64,000 nucleotides of DNA from Lophium mytilinum (taxonomy: Eukaryota > Ascomycota > Dothideomycetes > Mytilinidiales > Mytilinidiaceae), in NCBI GenBank assembly GCA_010093605.1, contig MU004191.1, positions 737,832 to 801,831 on the forward strand. The letters run 5' to 3'. The position numbers and the translations under genes are program-made. Under the pieces are notes generated by a model. That model searched no databases, was not told the DNA's origin, and worked only from the letters and a program-made list of their open reading frames with translations. The number at the start of each line of letters is the position of its first letter. The stretch's first letter is position 1. Positions 35,401-48,849 of this stretch are shown piece after piece.

Positions 35401-36504
35401 TTACTAATATAGGCCTAAAGTAGTTCCTCTAAGCATATATTAACTACTAATAAGATAACTAGGTTAATTACCTTACTGTAGCTAAATTTAAGGCTAACTC
35501 TATAAAGAACGCCTCTACTAGTATAGCCTCTTTTATAGCTACTAAAGGCTATATTCTAAATACTAGCACTATACTAGCTATATAACTACCCCCTAATATA
35601 AACGCACTAATAGTTTAACTTATAGAATAAGTAGATAGGCTAGTAGATAGACTTAATAAGTTACGCGCCTTTCTCTATTAAGAACTTAAATAGGCCTAAG
35701 CTAAATAGAAAGAATATACTAATACTAGATAATGGGCAGCTTATATATATTATCTAGGTAATATAGTTATACTTAATATACGCTTTATTAAAATAACTCG
35801 CCTAAATAAGAAACTTAACTTAAGAAACTTAGCCTCTTTAAAGTTCTAACTAGCTATAAAAACGGCAGCGTATATAAGCTTAAGCTACCTAAAGGTATAG
35901 AAAACCTGCACCCTATCTTCTATTCTTAGCTACTCTACCTAGCTAACGCGGTCCCTATAAAAGGATAGTATAACCCTATACCCCTACCTATATAGATAAC
36001 GCTAACGTATTAAAAAGGTAATACTAAGAAGATTATTAACTACTATCTTAATAGAAGATAACTTAACTCTACTATAGGTAAAAGGGGTATACTTTAGTAT
36101 AAAATTAAGTTTATTAGCTATAATAAACTCTAATAGGACAACTATAAATATGCTAATAGCTACCCCCGCCTTATTATAGACTTTTACTACCGTTACCTAT
36201 ACCCTAAGAAACTAAAACCTTATCCATTATTTAAACTACTATTAGACTAGAAACTAACTTTAGCTACTATTCTTACCGCTATAGACCTCTATATAACTAA
36301 CGCTATAGAAGCTATATAATTTAATTACTAGACCGGCGGTTAAATTAATTTATTAAGAAGGCCTAACTGCGGACGTGCGCAATAATTAATATAATATAAT
36401 AATATAGATTATTATAAGTACCTAGTAGCAGGCTAGCAGCTATAAAGGCTATATAGCTCCTAATAGCTCTATTATAGCCGGCCCTAGTTTAAATAAATAA
36501 GAAG

Positions 36505-36610
36505 ATAGTAATACTATATATAGTAATACTGCGTATAGTAATACTATATATAGTAATACTATATATAGTAACACTATATATAGTAATACTACGTATAGTA
36601 ATACTACTAT
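36505..36610. repeat. 15-bp tandem repeat near the 3' end of element B
   Basis: Six to seven units of ATACTATATATAGTA type, some with unmutated GCG or ACG in place of ATA. Confidence 0.7.
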
Positions 36611-36821
36611 ACTAAAATAGTAAGGCTATAGTAGGCTATATAAAAATAGAAAGAATAAGTAATCCTCTATAAATTAATTTATTTCCTTTATTTACTTACA
36701 GCTAAAATATAATTAGGCACTTTCTTTAATAGATATTTAAGTAATTATAAATACCCTAGTATAGAAAGAACTCTCTCTTATAAAAGCTTTAATTAGGGGG
36801 CTTCTTTAGAGGGGGGAGACG

Positions 36822-37021
36822 TATTATAGCTATATAATTGCGCATAATATATAACTAGAGGTTACGTAATAGAGGCTCTATAGAATAGGTAAACGTTGCT
36901 CTGCCCTTTAGGTTATTATAACGTCTATCCTAGAAACCTCTTTCTCTCTTATATTTATCTTTTATTAATATTAATACTATTTAATTTAATAATTCCAACG
37001 TTCTAACCTTAAGCCCTAATA
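36822..37021 (+). repeat. Element B 3' LTR
   Basis: 200 bp; keeps more C/G (for example TGCGCA, AACGTTG) than the left copy; followed by ATTAC. Confidence 0.93.
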
Positions 37022-39067
37022 ATTACTATAGATATCTACGTTACTATAGTTATCTATAATATTAATAATATCTATTAACTCTACTAGCCTATATTAGTAA
37101 TAGCTTCTATAAGCTAGATATATATAATAGCTTCTATAAGCTAGATAGGCCTATCTATTAGTCTTAGATTTCTAGTTACTAATATTTTAGAACGCTATAA
37201 ATCTAGCTTCTTAAGCTTTAATTAATAAGCTATTTTTAATAACTTTCTAGAAATCTATTATAACTTTCTAGAAACCTTTAATAACTTTCTAGTAAGCCTT
37301 TTATATCTTCTAGAAGTTACTATTATACGTTCTATAGGTTTTAAGTAAGTAGTTCTATAGTATAGAGAAAATTATATTATTAATAAACTCTATCTACTTT
37401 TCTTTCTATACTTAACTTAAACTCTTCTCTTTATTAACTTCTTATTTATTAATATCTACCTTATTATATACGCTAGTAATAAGCTCTTTAACGCCTATAT
37501 AGAAGAAGACTCTTATTAGTAATATTACTAAATAAGTTAATAATACTATTAACTTAAATATCTATATTTTATAAGCCGCCTTTTATCTTTTATAGCTACT
37601 ATTAGTTTTATACGGCCGCCCTTAATCTTTTATAGCCGCTATTATTTATAGGCCGTTATTAATAACTCTAATATTAGAGATACTATTATCTATACTTTAT
37701 ATCTATAACTAGCTTAACTAGTAGTACTTTTTTTCTATAGTATATATACTCTAACCTACCTTAAAATATTATTTATCTTAGGCACTAGCTATATACTTTT
37801 AAGCGTGCTAATACTAGGTAAGTATAGAGTTAGATACTTAACACCGCTCTTAGTAGTAGGTTTCTTATCTAGTTTCTAATAGCTAAATATATACTTAGTA
37901 GTAAAGCTTACCCCTTAAAGTAGTTATTATTAGCTTATACTCTCTAAGCTAATATTAGAAACTTCTTATAATAGCTTAAGTATTATTAGGTTACTATTAG
38001 TATTAACTCCCTCTATTTAATAGATTCTAGGTATATAAACTAAATAGAGTAGATTCTATATAATAATACTTAGAATCTATTATCTAATATAGCTACTAAC
38101 TTTATAGCCTAATAGTAGGCTTAGATTATACTAATTATCTAATAATCTATTAACTAGGCCGTCTAATAGGCCTTTTAGGCTCTCTAGCTTTCTTAAGAAT
38201 AGGCTAGCCTATAGGGCCTACTCGGGCCGCTAGAAGCGCCTAGTACTTAAGGCCCTGCGGGTGTAGACAAAGCCAGTACTAGAGGCAGTAACTTCTATAT
38301 CTAAGAAGTTAGGTTCTTCTAGCTAGACTCTAATACTAATAATATATTTTATATTAGTAATAATATATATATTAGTAATATATATATCTTTATTAAGTAT
38401 ATTAAGAATATTACTAGATTATTTAGATATTCTAAAGACTTTATAAAGAATAAGCTACTCTAGTATCTATATAGTAGCGCGCTTATATAGTTTATCTTAG
38501 CCCTTATAAATCTTAAAAAGGGCGGCCTCTACTAGCTAACCCTTAAAGAAGGCTAGTATAAAGCTTTAATCTACTAGTTTAAGAAGCCTCTTATAAAGTT
38601 ACTATTAAAGCTAATATTAGTATTATATACTCTTTAGAATACTAGAATAGACTATAGCCTATCTACCTATATCTATAATATCCTCTATAATACTAGAGCC
38701 TCTAACCTAGAATAGATAGATAATAGGCTTATCTTTATCTAGAAGGGTATAGATCCGCTTCTATATAATAGCTTCTTAGCGCCTACTAAGAATATAGCTA
38801 TCTATAAATTTATCTAGATATTAGAGTTCTAATATAATAATTAGATAGACCTTACTAGTATCTACTTATAAGGCTTAGTAATAATAGCTTCTAGAAATAG
38901 TTAGTACTCTTTTTTCTCTTCTTAATAGAATTTCTAGCCGTTTTTCCGCCTAAATTAAAACTAGAACTAGTAGTACTAATAGTACCGCGGGTTCTTAAAC
39001 TAATCCGGGGGTTAATTTAATAATATTAATTCTTAATCTAATACTTACGCCCTATAATAGTAAAGCG

Positions 39068-39269
39068 TGTTATAGACTATAAAAAGTAAGGTATAAAGTA
39101 TAGTATTAAGTAAGAAATAGGGTATATTTATAAAGATAAAGTTATATAAAGATAGAGATTCTATATAGTGTAGGCTAAATATAGGCTAGAGGTATAAAAC
39201 TGCGCTAGCGCATAGGCTTATATAATATAGCTAAGAGTATATAATATATATAGAGCTAGATCTATTATA
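39068..39269 (-). repeat. Element C 3' LTR (left copy)
   Basis: 202 bp beginning TGTTATAGACTAT; preceded by AAGCG; pairs without gaps with 46761-46962. Confidence 0.92.
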
Positions 39270-40589
39270 CTACCCCCCTAAATAAAAGAAGAAAGGCTAT
39301 AGAGAAAGGAAAGGCTATATAGTAGAGCTATAGTAGACTAAGAAATAAAATACTAAGAAAATATAGTTATAAGTAATTAAATAGAAATTATATAAGAAAG
39401 GGGCGTGCTTATAGCGTTATAAAGGTAGGCGTTCCTATTAAAATAGCTTAGCTAGCTAGGTATAGTAGAGAATCTAGGTCTTAGTTAAGTTATAAATAAT
39501 ATTATAATATTACTATATAAAGTATATAAATAGAGTTAATAAATACACGTGTTATAAATTATAAGCGCGCGCTTATTAAGAACTTACTACTAGTTAGGGT
39601 TAGGCCTAAAGTCTAGGTAAGGGCCGTTAGCGTTAGAGTATTAGTAGTAGAACTCGCTAATAAGCTTATTTAAACTATACTTACTAAAGTTAGTCTAGTT
39701 TTACTATATCTATAGTTCTATATAGCCTTTATACTAGGTATAGTATTATAGTTTATAGCTATAGCCGCGTTATACCTAGCGGCTATCTATAATAAAGTTA
39801 ATTAGCTATATATTAATATAATCTTACTTATTATTAGTTATTCTATAGGGGTTAATAACTTATATAGGTAGTAGAGGAGGTAGGTTTTATTCTAGTATAG
39901 GCCTAGGCTTAAATAGGTAGAGAAGGTAAGGGTAGAAGATATTATATATATAACGTTCTTTAAGTAATATTTCTATAAAATTAAGCTAGAAGGCGTAGCT
40001 TTAGTTAATAACTTTAGTAATATAGAAGGGTCCTAGGTTTTTATAATTAAGTAAATAATTAGGGCGTTATATCTTAATATTGCGTGTATTAAGCTAGACT
40101 AGATTATCTATCTTAAGATATAGTAGCGGTTAATAATATTAATTTATAAAGTAAGCTTATATAGCTATAGCCTAAGTAATAGTATAGTAATATTCTCTAA
40201 GGATTTTATTTATCTAATTAGCGTGCTAATTAGTAAGTAGCTATTTATTACGTACTATAGCGCGGCCTATAACTAGCGTAGAAGGTTTAATATCTAATTA
40301 CGGGTAGAAACTATATATAGTAAAAAAGGGCGTAAAGCCTATTAAGGCCGCTTTATAGTTATTAACTATAAATTTACTAAGAGAAAGATAATTAATCTAG
40401 TTATCTTATTAGTATAAAATAAATTAATAGAGGTAGGCTTTTATTATAGAGTTAGTATTCTTAGTTTAGCTATTAGTTTCTAGATAGAAAGTAGTAGAAA
40501 ACTTAGGCTTAACGCTAAGGTATTTATATAGGCGGCGCCATACTATAGAAATAAATTGCGCGCTATAGTTACTAATAATAATCTTAGGT

Positions 40590-42800
40590 AGGCCGTATAA
40601 TTAGAATATTTTACGGATAAAGATATTAGTAATATCTTTAATAGTATCGCCCGTTATAGAAATATAGTAGTATTTCTTAAATAGTTAGTTAACTATAATA
40701 AGAATAAGTATATATATTTATCTATTTTATATATATAGAGGGAGATCTATAATAAAGTCTATTATAATTTCTATCTATTACTTATCTAGTGTATTAAGGC
40801 TGTAAAGTAGTTCTTACTATTTATCTTAGAAAGCCTTTACTTAGCGGCAGCTATAATAGGCGCCTATATAGCGTTTAATATTATTATAGAAATTAGGCTA
40901 AAAGTAGTAGCATTAAAGTAGCTTATAAAAGCCGTATTTACTAGAGTAACTAGTAATAGAAGTATTATAAGAGAGGCTAAGTAGCTTAGTATATAGCTAA
41001 TTATAGGCTAGCATATATAGATAATTATAATAGTATAGTTAGTTATTCTATATTTTAAAACTATTAATATTAAGGTTACTAATAAGGTTATAGAGAGCTT
41101 TTAGAAAAGATTAGGCTCTACTCTAAATAAGGTCTATAAGCTTATAGAGTATAGAATTATATAGAGATTTAAAATAAGGTAGATATATATAGGCTTTATT
41201 AATAAGGTATTATAGGTTATTATTATTATAGTTAATATTATTATTATTATTACCTTAAACTAGCTATACTATAATAACCTTATTAGTAGCTATAATATTC
41301 TTATTAGCTAATAGAGCTATAAAAATCTTATTAGCGTTACTAGGTAGCACTATAAAGTTTTTATTAGCGCTTCTATTACTATTACTATTATTATTAGCAC
41401 AGTCGTAGCTATGTAGCCTAGCGGGGGCAAGTTAAAGGGAAAAGAGAAAAAGAGAATATATTTTAAGAGAGGATTATAGTAAGGTTATTAGAAGAGGCTT
41501 AAGTTTCTTAGTATAAGGAACTAGCCTATTTTAGTAAAGTGCATAGAATAGCCTAAGGGCGCCGGGCTTACTTAGCAGCTTAGTTAGCTTAGCGTTATTA
41601 AGTAAGAGTAATTTACTATTTAGTGTAACTTCTAGTCTAAGGTTATAAGATTTAAGTATAGTTTAGCGTTAAAATTAATTTTATAAATTATTAGGCCCGT
41701 AAGGTAGGTTTTATAAATAGCGCGTAAGGCTATTAGGTTTATCTTCTAGTACGCTAGAACGGTATATAATCTTAAAGTTAAACCTAGTAAAAAATTTAGC
41801 CTAATAGGCTTAATATTAATTAAGTTTCTTAGTAGTTATAAACTACTTAAGGTTATAGTAATCTATAAGGACGTTAGTTAAGTCTTTAGAGTTAGCGCTT
41901 ATAAGCTTAGGTCTCTATTCTTTAAAGGCCTTAACTATAGTAAGAAGTTCTTTATTATAGATCTTATAGTTATACTTAGCTAGTAATATCTTAAAAGAGA
42001 AAAAGGCAACTAGATATAGAAGGCTATTAGGTCTAATTTAAAATATAACGCCGGCTATTATATAATTAGAAGCGTTTATTTTAAGAAAGACCTTTTTACT
42101 ATATTAGAAGTATATAAGAACGGGTGCCTTTATAAATACTCTCTTAAGTATATAGAAGGCTTTTTTATAGGCCTATATCTATATAAAGTAAGGTTTCTTT
42201 TATTCTTCTTAGAGCTTTATTATATTAGTAAGGGGTTTAATAATATATAAGAAGCCGTAGATAAATTACTAGTAGAAATTAGATAGCCTAATAAAGGCTT
42301 AGACGTTCTTAATATAGGTTAGAGTATTCTACTTAAGAATAGCGGTAACTTTCTCTAGATCTATATAAATTCCTTTAGTAGAAATAATTAGTTCTAAGTA
42401 GGTAACCTCTTTTTAATTAAACGCGCATTTAGATAAGTTAATATATAAGCCTACTACTTTTAAGCGCTTAAGAATAGCGGCTATATAGGCCTTATAATCT
42501 GCTTTTAAACCTTCTATATAAATAAGAATATTATCTAGGTATACTATATAGAATTTATTAAGGAAATTATATAGTATTTAATTAATAAAGAATTAAAATA
42601 TTCCGGGTCCTCCTATAATACTAAAGGGCATAATAAGAAACTTATATTTACTATAATATATTATAAAGGCGGTCTTATATTTATATTCTAGAGCTATATA
42701 GACTTTATTAAAGGCGGTAATAATATCTAGTTTAGTAAACTATTTAGCTTTTTCTAGCTAGTAAAGAGTTTCTTATATAAGTAGAATTAGGTACTATATT
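40590..42800 (-). pseudogene. Element C pol relic
   Basis: On the minus strand, RT box YLDNIL at 42541-42524 in FYIVYLDNILIYIEG, and integrase IDFIIDLP at 40762-40739 followed by ILIIVN-stop-LFKKYYYIS; the two are in the same frame. Numerous TAA/TAG. Confidence 0.82.
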
Positions 42801-45800
42801 TTAATAGTAAGTGCATTAATAGCTCTATAATTAATATAGAACTATATACCCCCGCCCGGTTTATAGATAAGAAGAATAGGGGAAGAGACTTATAATTATA
42901 AGCGTCTAATATAGCCTTTAGCTAGATTATTATTAAGCTATTTCTTAATAACTTAAAGCTTATTAGCGGATATAGAGTATAGTCTAGCCTTAGGTAGCTT
43001 ACTAAGATTAACACTATTAACCTAGTTAATTTTATAGTTAATGCTAAGTCTATATAGGGAAAGCGTATTTATATTAACTTAGTTAAAGATATAAATATAC
43101 TTATAAAGACTTAAAGAAAGCTTAGTAAATATTTTCTCTTTAGTATAGTATTACTTAACTTCTATAAACTTTTTAATATCGCGCATAGCTAGTTTATAGA
43201 GATAGATAGGTATATTACTTATCTATAAGGCTATAACTTATAGGTAATTTAAATAGAGTAGAAAATCCTTACTAGTATTAGTAAGGTTAGCTGCAATATA
43301 TTAAGGTAAGTTATTAAGCTAGTCTTCTTTTATAGCGGCTATATAGTATATAGTAAGATAAGCTATAACGCCTATATATTTCGCGGATTTATTATTAGTA
43401 TTAGATAGGTATAGAATAAAATTATAATTATATATAAAGTTAAAGGGCGCTAGTTCTTTAGTATAGGTAATAGCGCTATTAGTATTATTTATATAATAAT
43501 AGTAATAAGTATAGAAGATTCTATTATATTTTTCTTTTATAAAGTTAATCTTGCTAGTAACCTAATTAATAGCTAGGTTATAGCGCTAGAACTAGCGCAG
43601 GCCTAAAATAATATTATAATTGCTAAGGTTAGTAATATAGGCCTATTTACAGCTCTAATAGCCTTAAATAGTAATAGGGATAAAGGCTTTATAGGTAATC
43701 TTTTTAGTAATAGTAGAGCTATTAGCTAATTTAAGTATCTATAATTTAGATAGGGGGCGGGTAGAAAAGTTTATTTAGTGCGTATAAGTAGTATCTATAA
43801 ATTTATTAGTTACTCTAGTATTACTATAAAGGTATTCTTTAATTATATCTAATAGTTATCCTTTATAGAAACGCTAGACTTTAGCTAGAACTAGAAAGCT
43901 ATAGAGGGTCTTTTTATTAGTTTAACCCGCTTAAATATTATTACTAAGAGAGGCAGCTAAAATAACTAACCTTTTTATTCTTAACTATAACTATATAGAT
44001 TCCTTATTTTTATAGTATTAAACTACTTAAGTAATAATACGCCCTAGATTATAACTATAATCTAGAACTAAGTATTTTCTAAGTAGGGGTAGCTCTAGTT
44101 TTAGGTATAGAACTAGCCGTATTCTATAAATAGTCCCCTAGCGCCTCTAGATAAGATAGAAGTATTAATACCTACTTTAGTAGAAGCTAGAGTAAATATA
44201 GTAGAGGCTATATAGATAGATAGAGTATATATAGATAGGGGCGCGTATATAAATAGAGTATATATAGATAGGGCTAGAGTTATAATATTATTTAGATATA
44301 TACTAATACTATATAGGGCGAGTATAAAGCGCTTTATAGAGTACTACTAGTTAGTAGAAGTATAGCCTATAAGTTAGTAGTAAAAGTAATAGTTTTTACT
44401 TATAAGCTAACGCTTTTAATTATCTATAAGGCGGCCTAGGGTAGAATACTACTAATTAGTAGAAATATTAACGGGAAAGCTTATAGCTTTACGTAGCGTA
44501 GACATCTAGTAATTCTAGCTAGGCGCATTTATAGTATTCTAGCCTTATTCTTAGATCTAGTTATTCTAGTAGCCTTAATTCTAAGAGATCTAGTTCTAAG
44601 TAGCTTAGAACTAACCTATTAGGGTCTAGTTAGGGGGGTTCTAATTAGAAGAGTTCCACGGGTAGTTACCGCGGTAGCTACCGCAGTAACTATTATTAGT
44701 TTAGAAGTTATTAGGCTATTAACTATATTATCCGGGCTAGTTATATAGTTAGTATAGTTAGGTATAGTTAACTATAGCTTAGTCTAGAAGCTAGTTGTAG
44801 TATATATTAATAACTTTATATTCTTTTTTATAATATTTTTCTAGAACACCCGCAGGCTTAGTAATACTAGGGCGGATCTTTACTTTAAGTATAGTAATAT
44901 TCTAGTAGTATTCTTAGTTTAGAAGCTATACTATAAGTACTTAGTATTTAGCGTAGAATATATTAAGGTTATTATTACCCTATATTAGTTAGTTAAGTTA
45001 CTAGAAAGTAATAGCCTTAGGGTTATATAGGAGGTTCTTAATATTAAGGCGCTTAATAGCATTATTAAGAGTATAAAAAGGTTAATAGCTAGTTATTTAC
45101 GCTATATAGTTACTAAGAGGTGTACTAGTAAGATATATACTAAAGAAGTAGAGGCGGAAGCCTTTATTATATTAGTAGAGGTAGCTACTATAAGTAAACT
45201 TACTAAGAATCTAGTAATACTAGGTAATATATTTAGTTTTATTACTATTATACTTAGGGGGGTGTAGTATAGTCTTATTCTTATTTTAATTAGCGCATAT
45301 TCTATAGTTAATATTATATAGGGGTAGTAGAGCCCTATTAGGTCTAATAAAAGGTAGTATATATAATTAGGGGGCCTAAATTAAATTATAGGTGCGGGAG
45401 TTCTTATTATTATTACTATTACTAGAATTAGAGAGAGGTCTACCGCCACCTAAGTATATATAGGTCTATTAACTATAAAGGGGCTTATTAGAGTAGTAGG
45501 GTAGTAAGAGTTAGTATTAGTAGTAGTTATAGTTGCAGCCGCGTAACTAATTACAGCTAGGTAGAATAGAAGGGCGTTATTCTAGCTTAGCGCCTCTCTT
45601 ATCTATAATGTAGGCTATAAGCTTATATTAATAGATTATAGTAGTAGTAAGTTATATAGTAATCTTATTAGAGAGTAGGCTATTAGTGCAGGCTATAGAG
45701 CTAGAAATAGTAGTATTCTAAAAGCTATTAATATAGACCTTAGTAGTAGTAAGAGCTTTTTTAATATTCTTAATATAGGCCTTAAGCTTAGTAATATACT

Positions 45801-46760
45801 TAGCTAAAGCCTTACTATAGGCCTTAAGCTTAGTAATGCGCTTTACTACTATTATATTAATAGTATCTATTTAAATAGTAAACGCTACTATATTAGTAAT
45901 ATATTTATATATAATAGTATCTTTAGAGTTTCTAGCGTAAATAGTATTATCTCTATCTTAGATAGTATTATCGCGGTTATTATAGAGGTTAGAAAGGTTA
46001 GACTAGTATTTAAATTTTATATTAGTAATAGTCTTTCTAAGTTACTTAATATTATCTTTTACAGCTAGAAGGTAATTATCTTATTACTTAATTATACTAT
46101 AAGCTTACTTATTAAGCTTAGCCTAAGCCTCTATAGAGGCCTTATTACGTTCTAGGTAGTTATATAGTTAGTAGATCTTAGCTTTATATAAACGGGTTAA
46201 TTTAAAGACTATTACCTTATTTTTAGTAATAAAGTCTATAAAGGCTTTAGCGTTAGGGACCTTATATATAACGGGAGCTTTATTAGCGTCTTATTTATTA
46301 ATAGTAGAATAATTAATAAGTTTATTAACTTTAAGGATAGAGTTCTTAAAGGCGCCGGGCATCTTAGAGTAGTAGATATAGCCACTAGGGTTAGACTAAT
46401 TAGGGTATTTCTAAAGTTTATTATCTTTAAGGAAAGCGTTATCTTTAGTAAGGTTATCTTAGGTATTATTATAGCTACGCGCGCGCTGTAAGTTTCTAGT
46501 AATTATCTAAGATTTCTTAGTAGTAGTATTCTAGAAGTTTTAAGTTAAGGCCTAGAAGTCTAAGAGTATAAGAATAGTATACTATAAGAGAAGATTATAG
46601 AGCTTCTATATATTAGTTATACTAAGGGGTTTAGAGTTATAGTTATTAGCTATAGTATAGATAGCCGCGCGGGGTAATTATAGGGTATTATAGTTTATAA
46701 GCAGTAGATTTATAGTTTAAGAACTAGGTAGAATAGTAGCTAGGTAGAGCAACTTTATAG

Positions 46761-46962
46761 TATTATGGACTATAAGAGGTAAGGTATAGAGTATAGTATT
46801 AAGTAAGAAATAGGGTATATTTATAAAGATAAAGTTATATAGAGGTAGAGGTTCTATATAGCATAGGCTAAATATAGGCTAGAGGTATAAAACCGCGCTA
46901 GCGCACAGGCTTATATAATATAGCTAAGAGCATATAATATATATAGAGCTAGATCTATTATA
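46761..46962 (-). repeat. Element C 5' LTR (right copy)
   Basis: 202 bp beginning TATTATGGACTAT; followed by AAGCG. Each copy keeps C/G at sites mutated in the other. Confidence 0.92.
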
Positions 46963-48849
46963 AAGCGCTTCTATAATAGAAGTAAACTTTTAGCCTCTAG
47001 TAATATAGGCTCTATATTAGCTACTTATAATTATAAGTAGTAATATACCTTAGCCTTTATAAAACCTCTTTAAAGGCGGCTTTAGTAGCTAAAATCTATA
47101 TACTAGTAATAACTAGTCTAGTAGACTGCGGCTATATAAGGCTAATAATACTAGAGCTAATAATACTAATATCTAAGAATAAGAGGACTTATACTAGAAT
47201 AATATATACGCGGCTATTAAGACTACTATAGATAATACTATTAAAGAAACTATAGCCTAGCTAGGCTATATAGATAATAATAAGCCTATTCTAAATAACT
47301 AAGCCCTAGATAATAACTTAGTAGCTAATAAAAATAACCTAGTTAACGCCAGCTTTATTAATATAAGCTCTACTAACGCCTCTATATAGATTACTTATGC
47401 CTCTATATTACTAGCTATCTTATAGCTATAGTATATATACTATATATATAAGGCTACCTTTCCTTCTAATAACACCCTATTTAAATACCTTTATTAGAAC
47501 TACTAGCCCTTAGTTTAAAAGCCTAAAACGCCTATAAAGCCCCTATTAAGCTTAGTCCCTCTAAACTATAGTACTAAGGTTAGAAGCTTCTATTTTATAG
47601 AATATATTCTCTTCTCTATAAGGATACTAAATATTAGCTCTAGAGTTACCTTCTATAGTTATTACTATATAACTATAAAGGCCTTACTTATAAAGAGTAG
47701 CCTTCTAGATAATATTACGCCTAACTCTAGAAATACTATAATACTAATTAGTAAGAACTTTCTCTAGAAATAGAGAGACTTCTATAAGCTCTATAAGATA
47801 TAGAAGCCCGTTATAGTCTATAGAGTAGATAGTAGATTAATACTATCTTTAGAATTCTATATTATTACTCTCTATCTTTTAGGCCGCCTAGGTAGTTAAA
47901 AGGTTATTAGCGTTCTATAATTTAAAGCGCATGTTATTAATAACCTATATACTAATCTTCTTATTAGTATTAATATCTTAAATTCTAAAGGGGCTATAAT
48001 AGACCTACGCTAGCATTTACTATAACTAAGTAGTTATTAGGGTCTTAAAGTACCTATCTCTCTATACGCTAGCTCTTCTACTATTAGAGTTTAATAAGCT
48101 ATTTAAGCTACCTATATAATAGTAGTACCGGCTTACTTAGTAGCGCTTATATCTATTAATATATATAAGCGCAAGAGCTTATCTAAATATAATTTTATCT
48201 TTATACTAGATTTCTAGAGCGTACGCCTTAGATATAAAAAAGGCATCTATACTTATATTTTAAATACTAACGCTAGTTATATATAGATTTATAACGCCTC
48301 TAGAACGCCTTTTATAGTTACTTATTATCTATAACTTAGGCTACTCTTAGACTATCTAGAAGAGAGCTTCTTTACTATTAATAAAAATAAGTATACTCTA
48401 GCAGCCTAACGCGCTCTATTATAGTAGCCTTAAGAAGGCTTTCTAGTATATAGTATCTATAATAGTAATACTAATAAAATAGATATCTATAATTAGATAT
48501 CTATAACTCTTAGTAACTAGACTCTTCTACCTATAGCTAAACCTATCGCGGCCACCTATAAATATAAAAGTCCTTTTAGAGTTATAGTCTATAGCACCTT
48601 ACCTAATATTACCTACTAGCTAAGTAATATTATTAGGGCGTTTAAACTGCTTTTTATAGATAATAGAAAGCTTACTAATATTCTAGAAGACTAATAGCTC
48701 TAAATCCCTCTTATTAATAACCTTAATAACGCTAGCGTTAAGCTTAGCTATAGGGTCTATCTATTAGAACCCTAGAAACGTGCCCTTATTAACGCCGAGT
48801 TTAATAAACTATATAAATAGGGCTAGATATTCTAGTTAATAGCGCCTAC

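Larger units (their letters stand above)
28374..37021 (+). mobile_element. LTR retroelement B, Gypsy-like, inserted in D
   Basis: 8,648 bp with 200-bp LTRs (28374-28573, 36822-37021; TATTA...TAATA ends) and a perfect 5-bp target duplication ATTAC (28369-28373, 37022-37026). A polypurine tract (AGAGGGGGGAGAC, ending 36820) lies just before the right LTR, giving plus orientation. Gag, RT, RNase H and integrase relics follow in order in one frame. Confidence 0.93.
39068..46962 (-). mobile_element. LTR retroelement C, Gypsy-like, inserted in D
   Basis: 7,895 bp with 202-bp LTRs (39068-39269, 46761-46962) and a perfect target duplication AAGCG (39063-39067, 46963-46967). The run TACCCCCCT just inside the left LTR (39271-39279) is a polypurine tract on the minus strand, so C is antisense to D. 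The minus-strand RT and integrase relics agree. Confidence 0.93.
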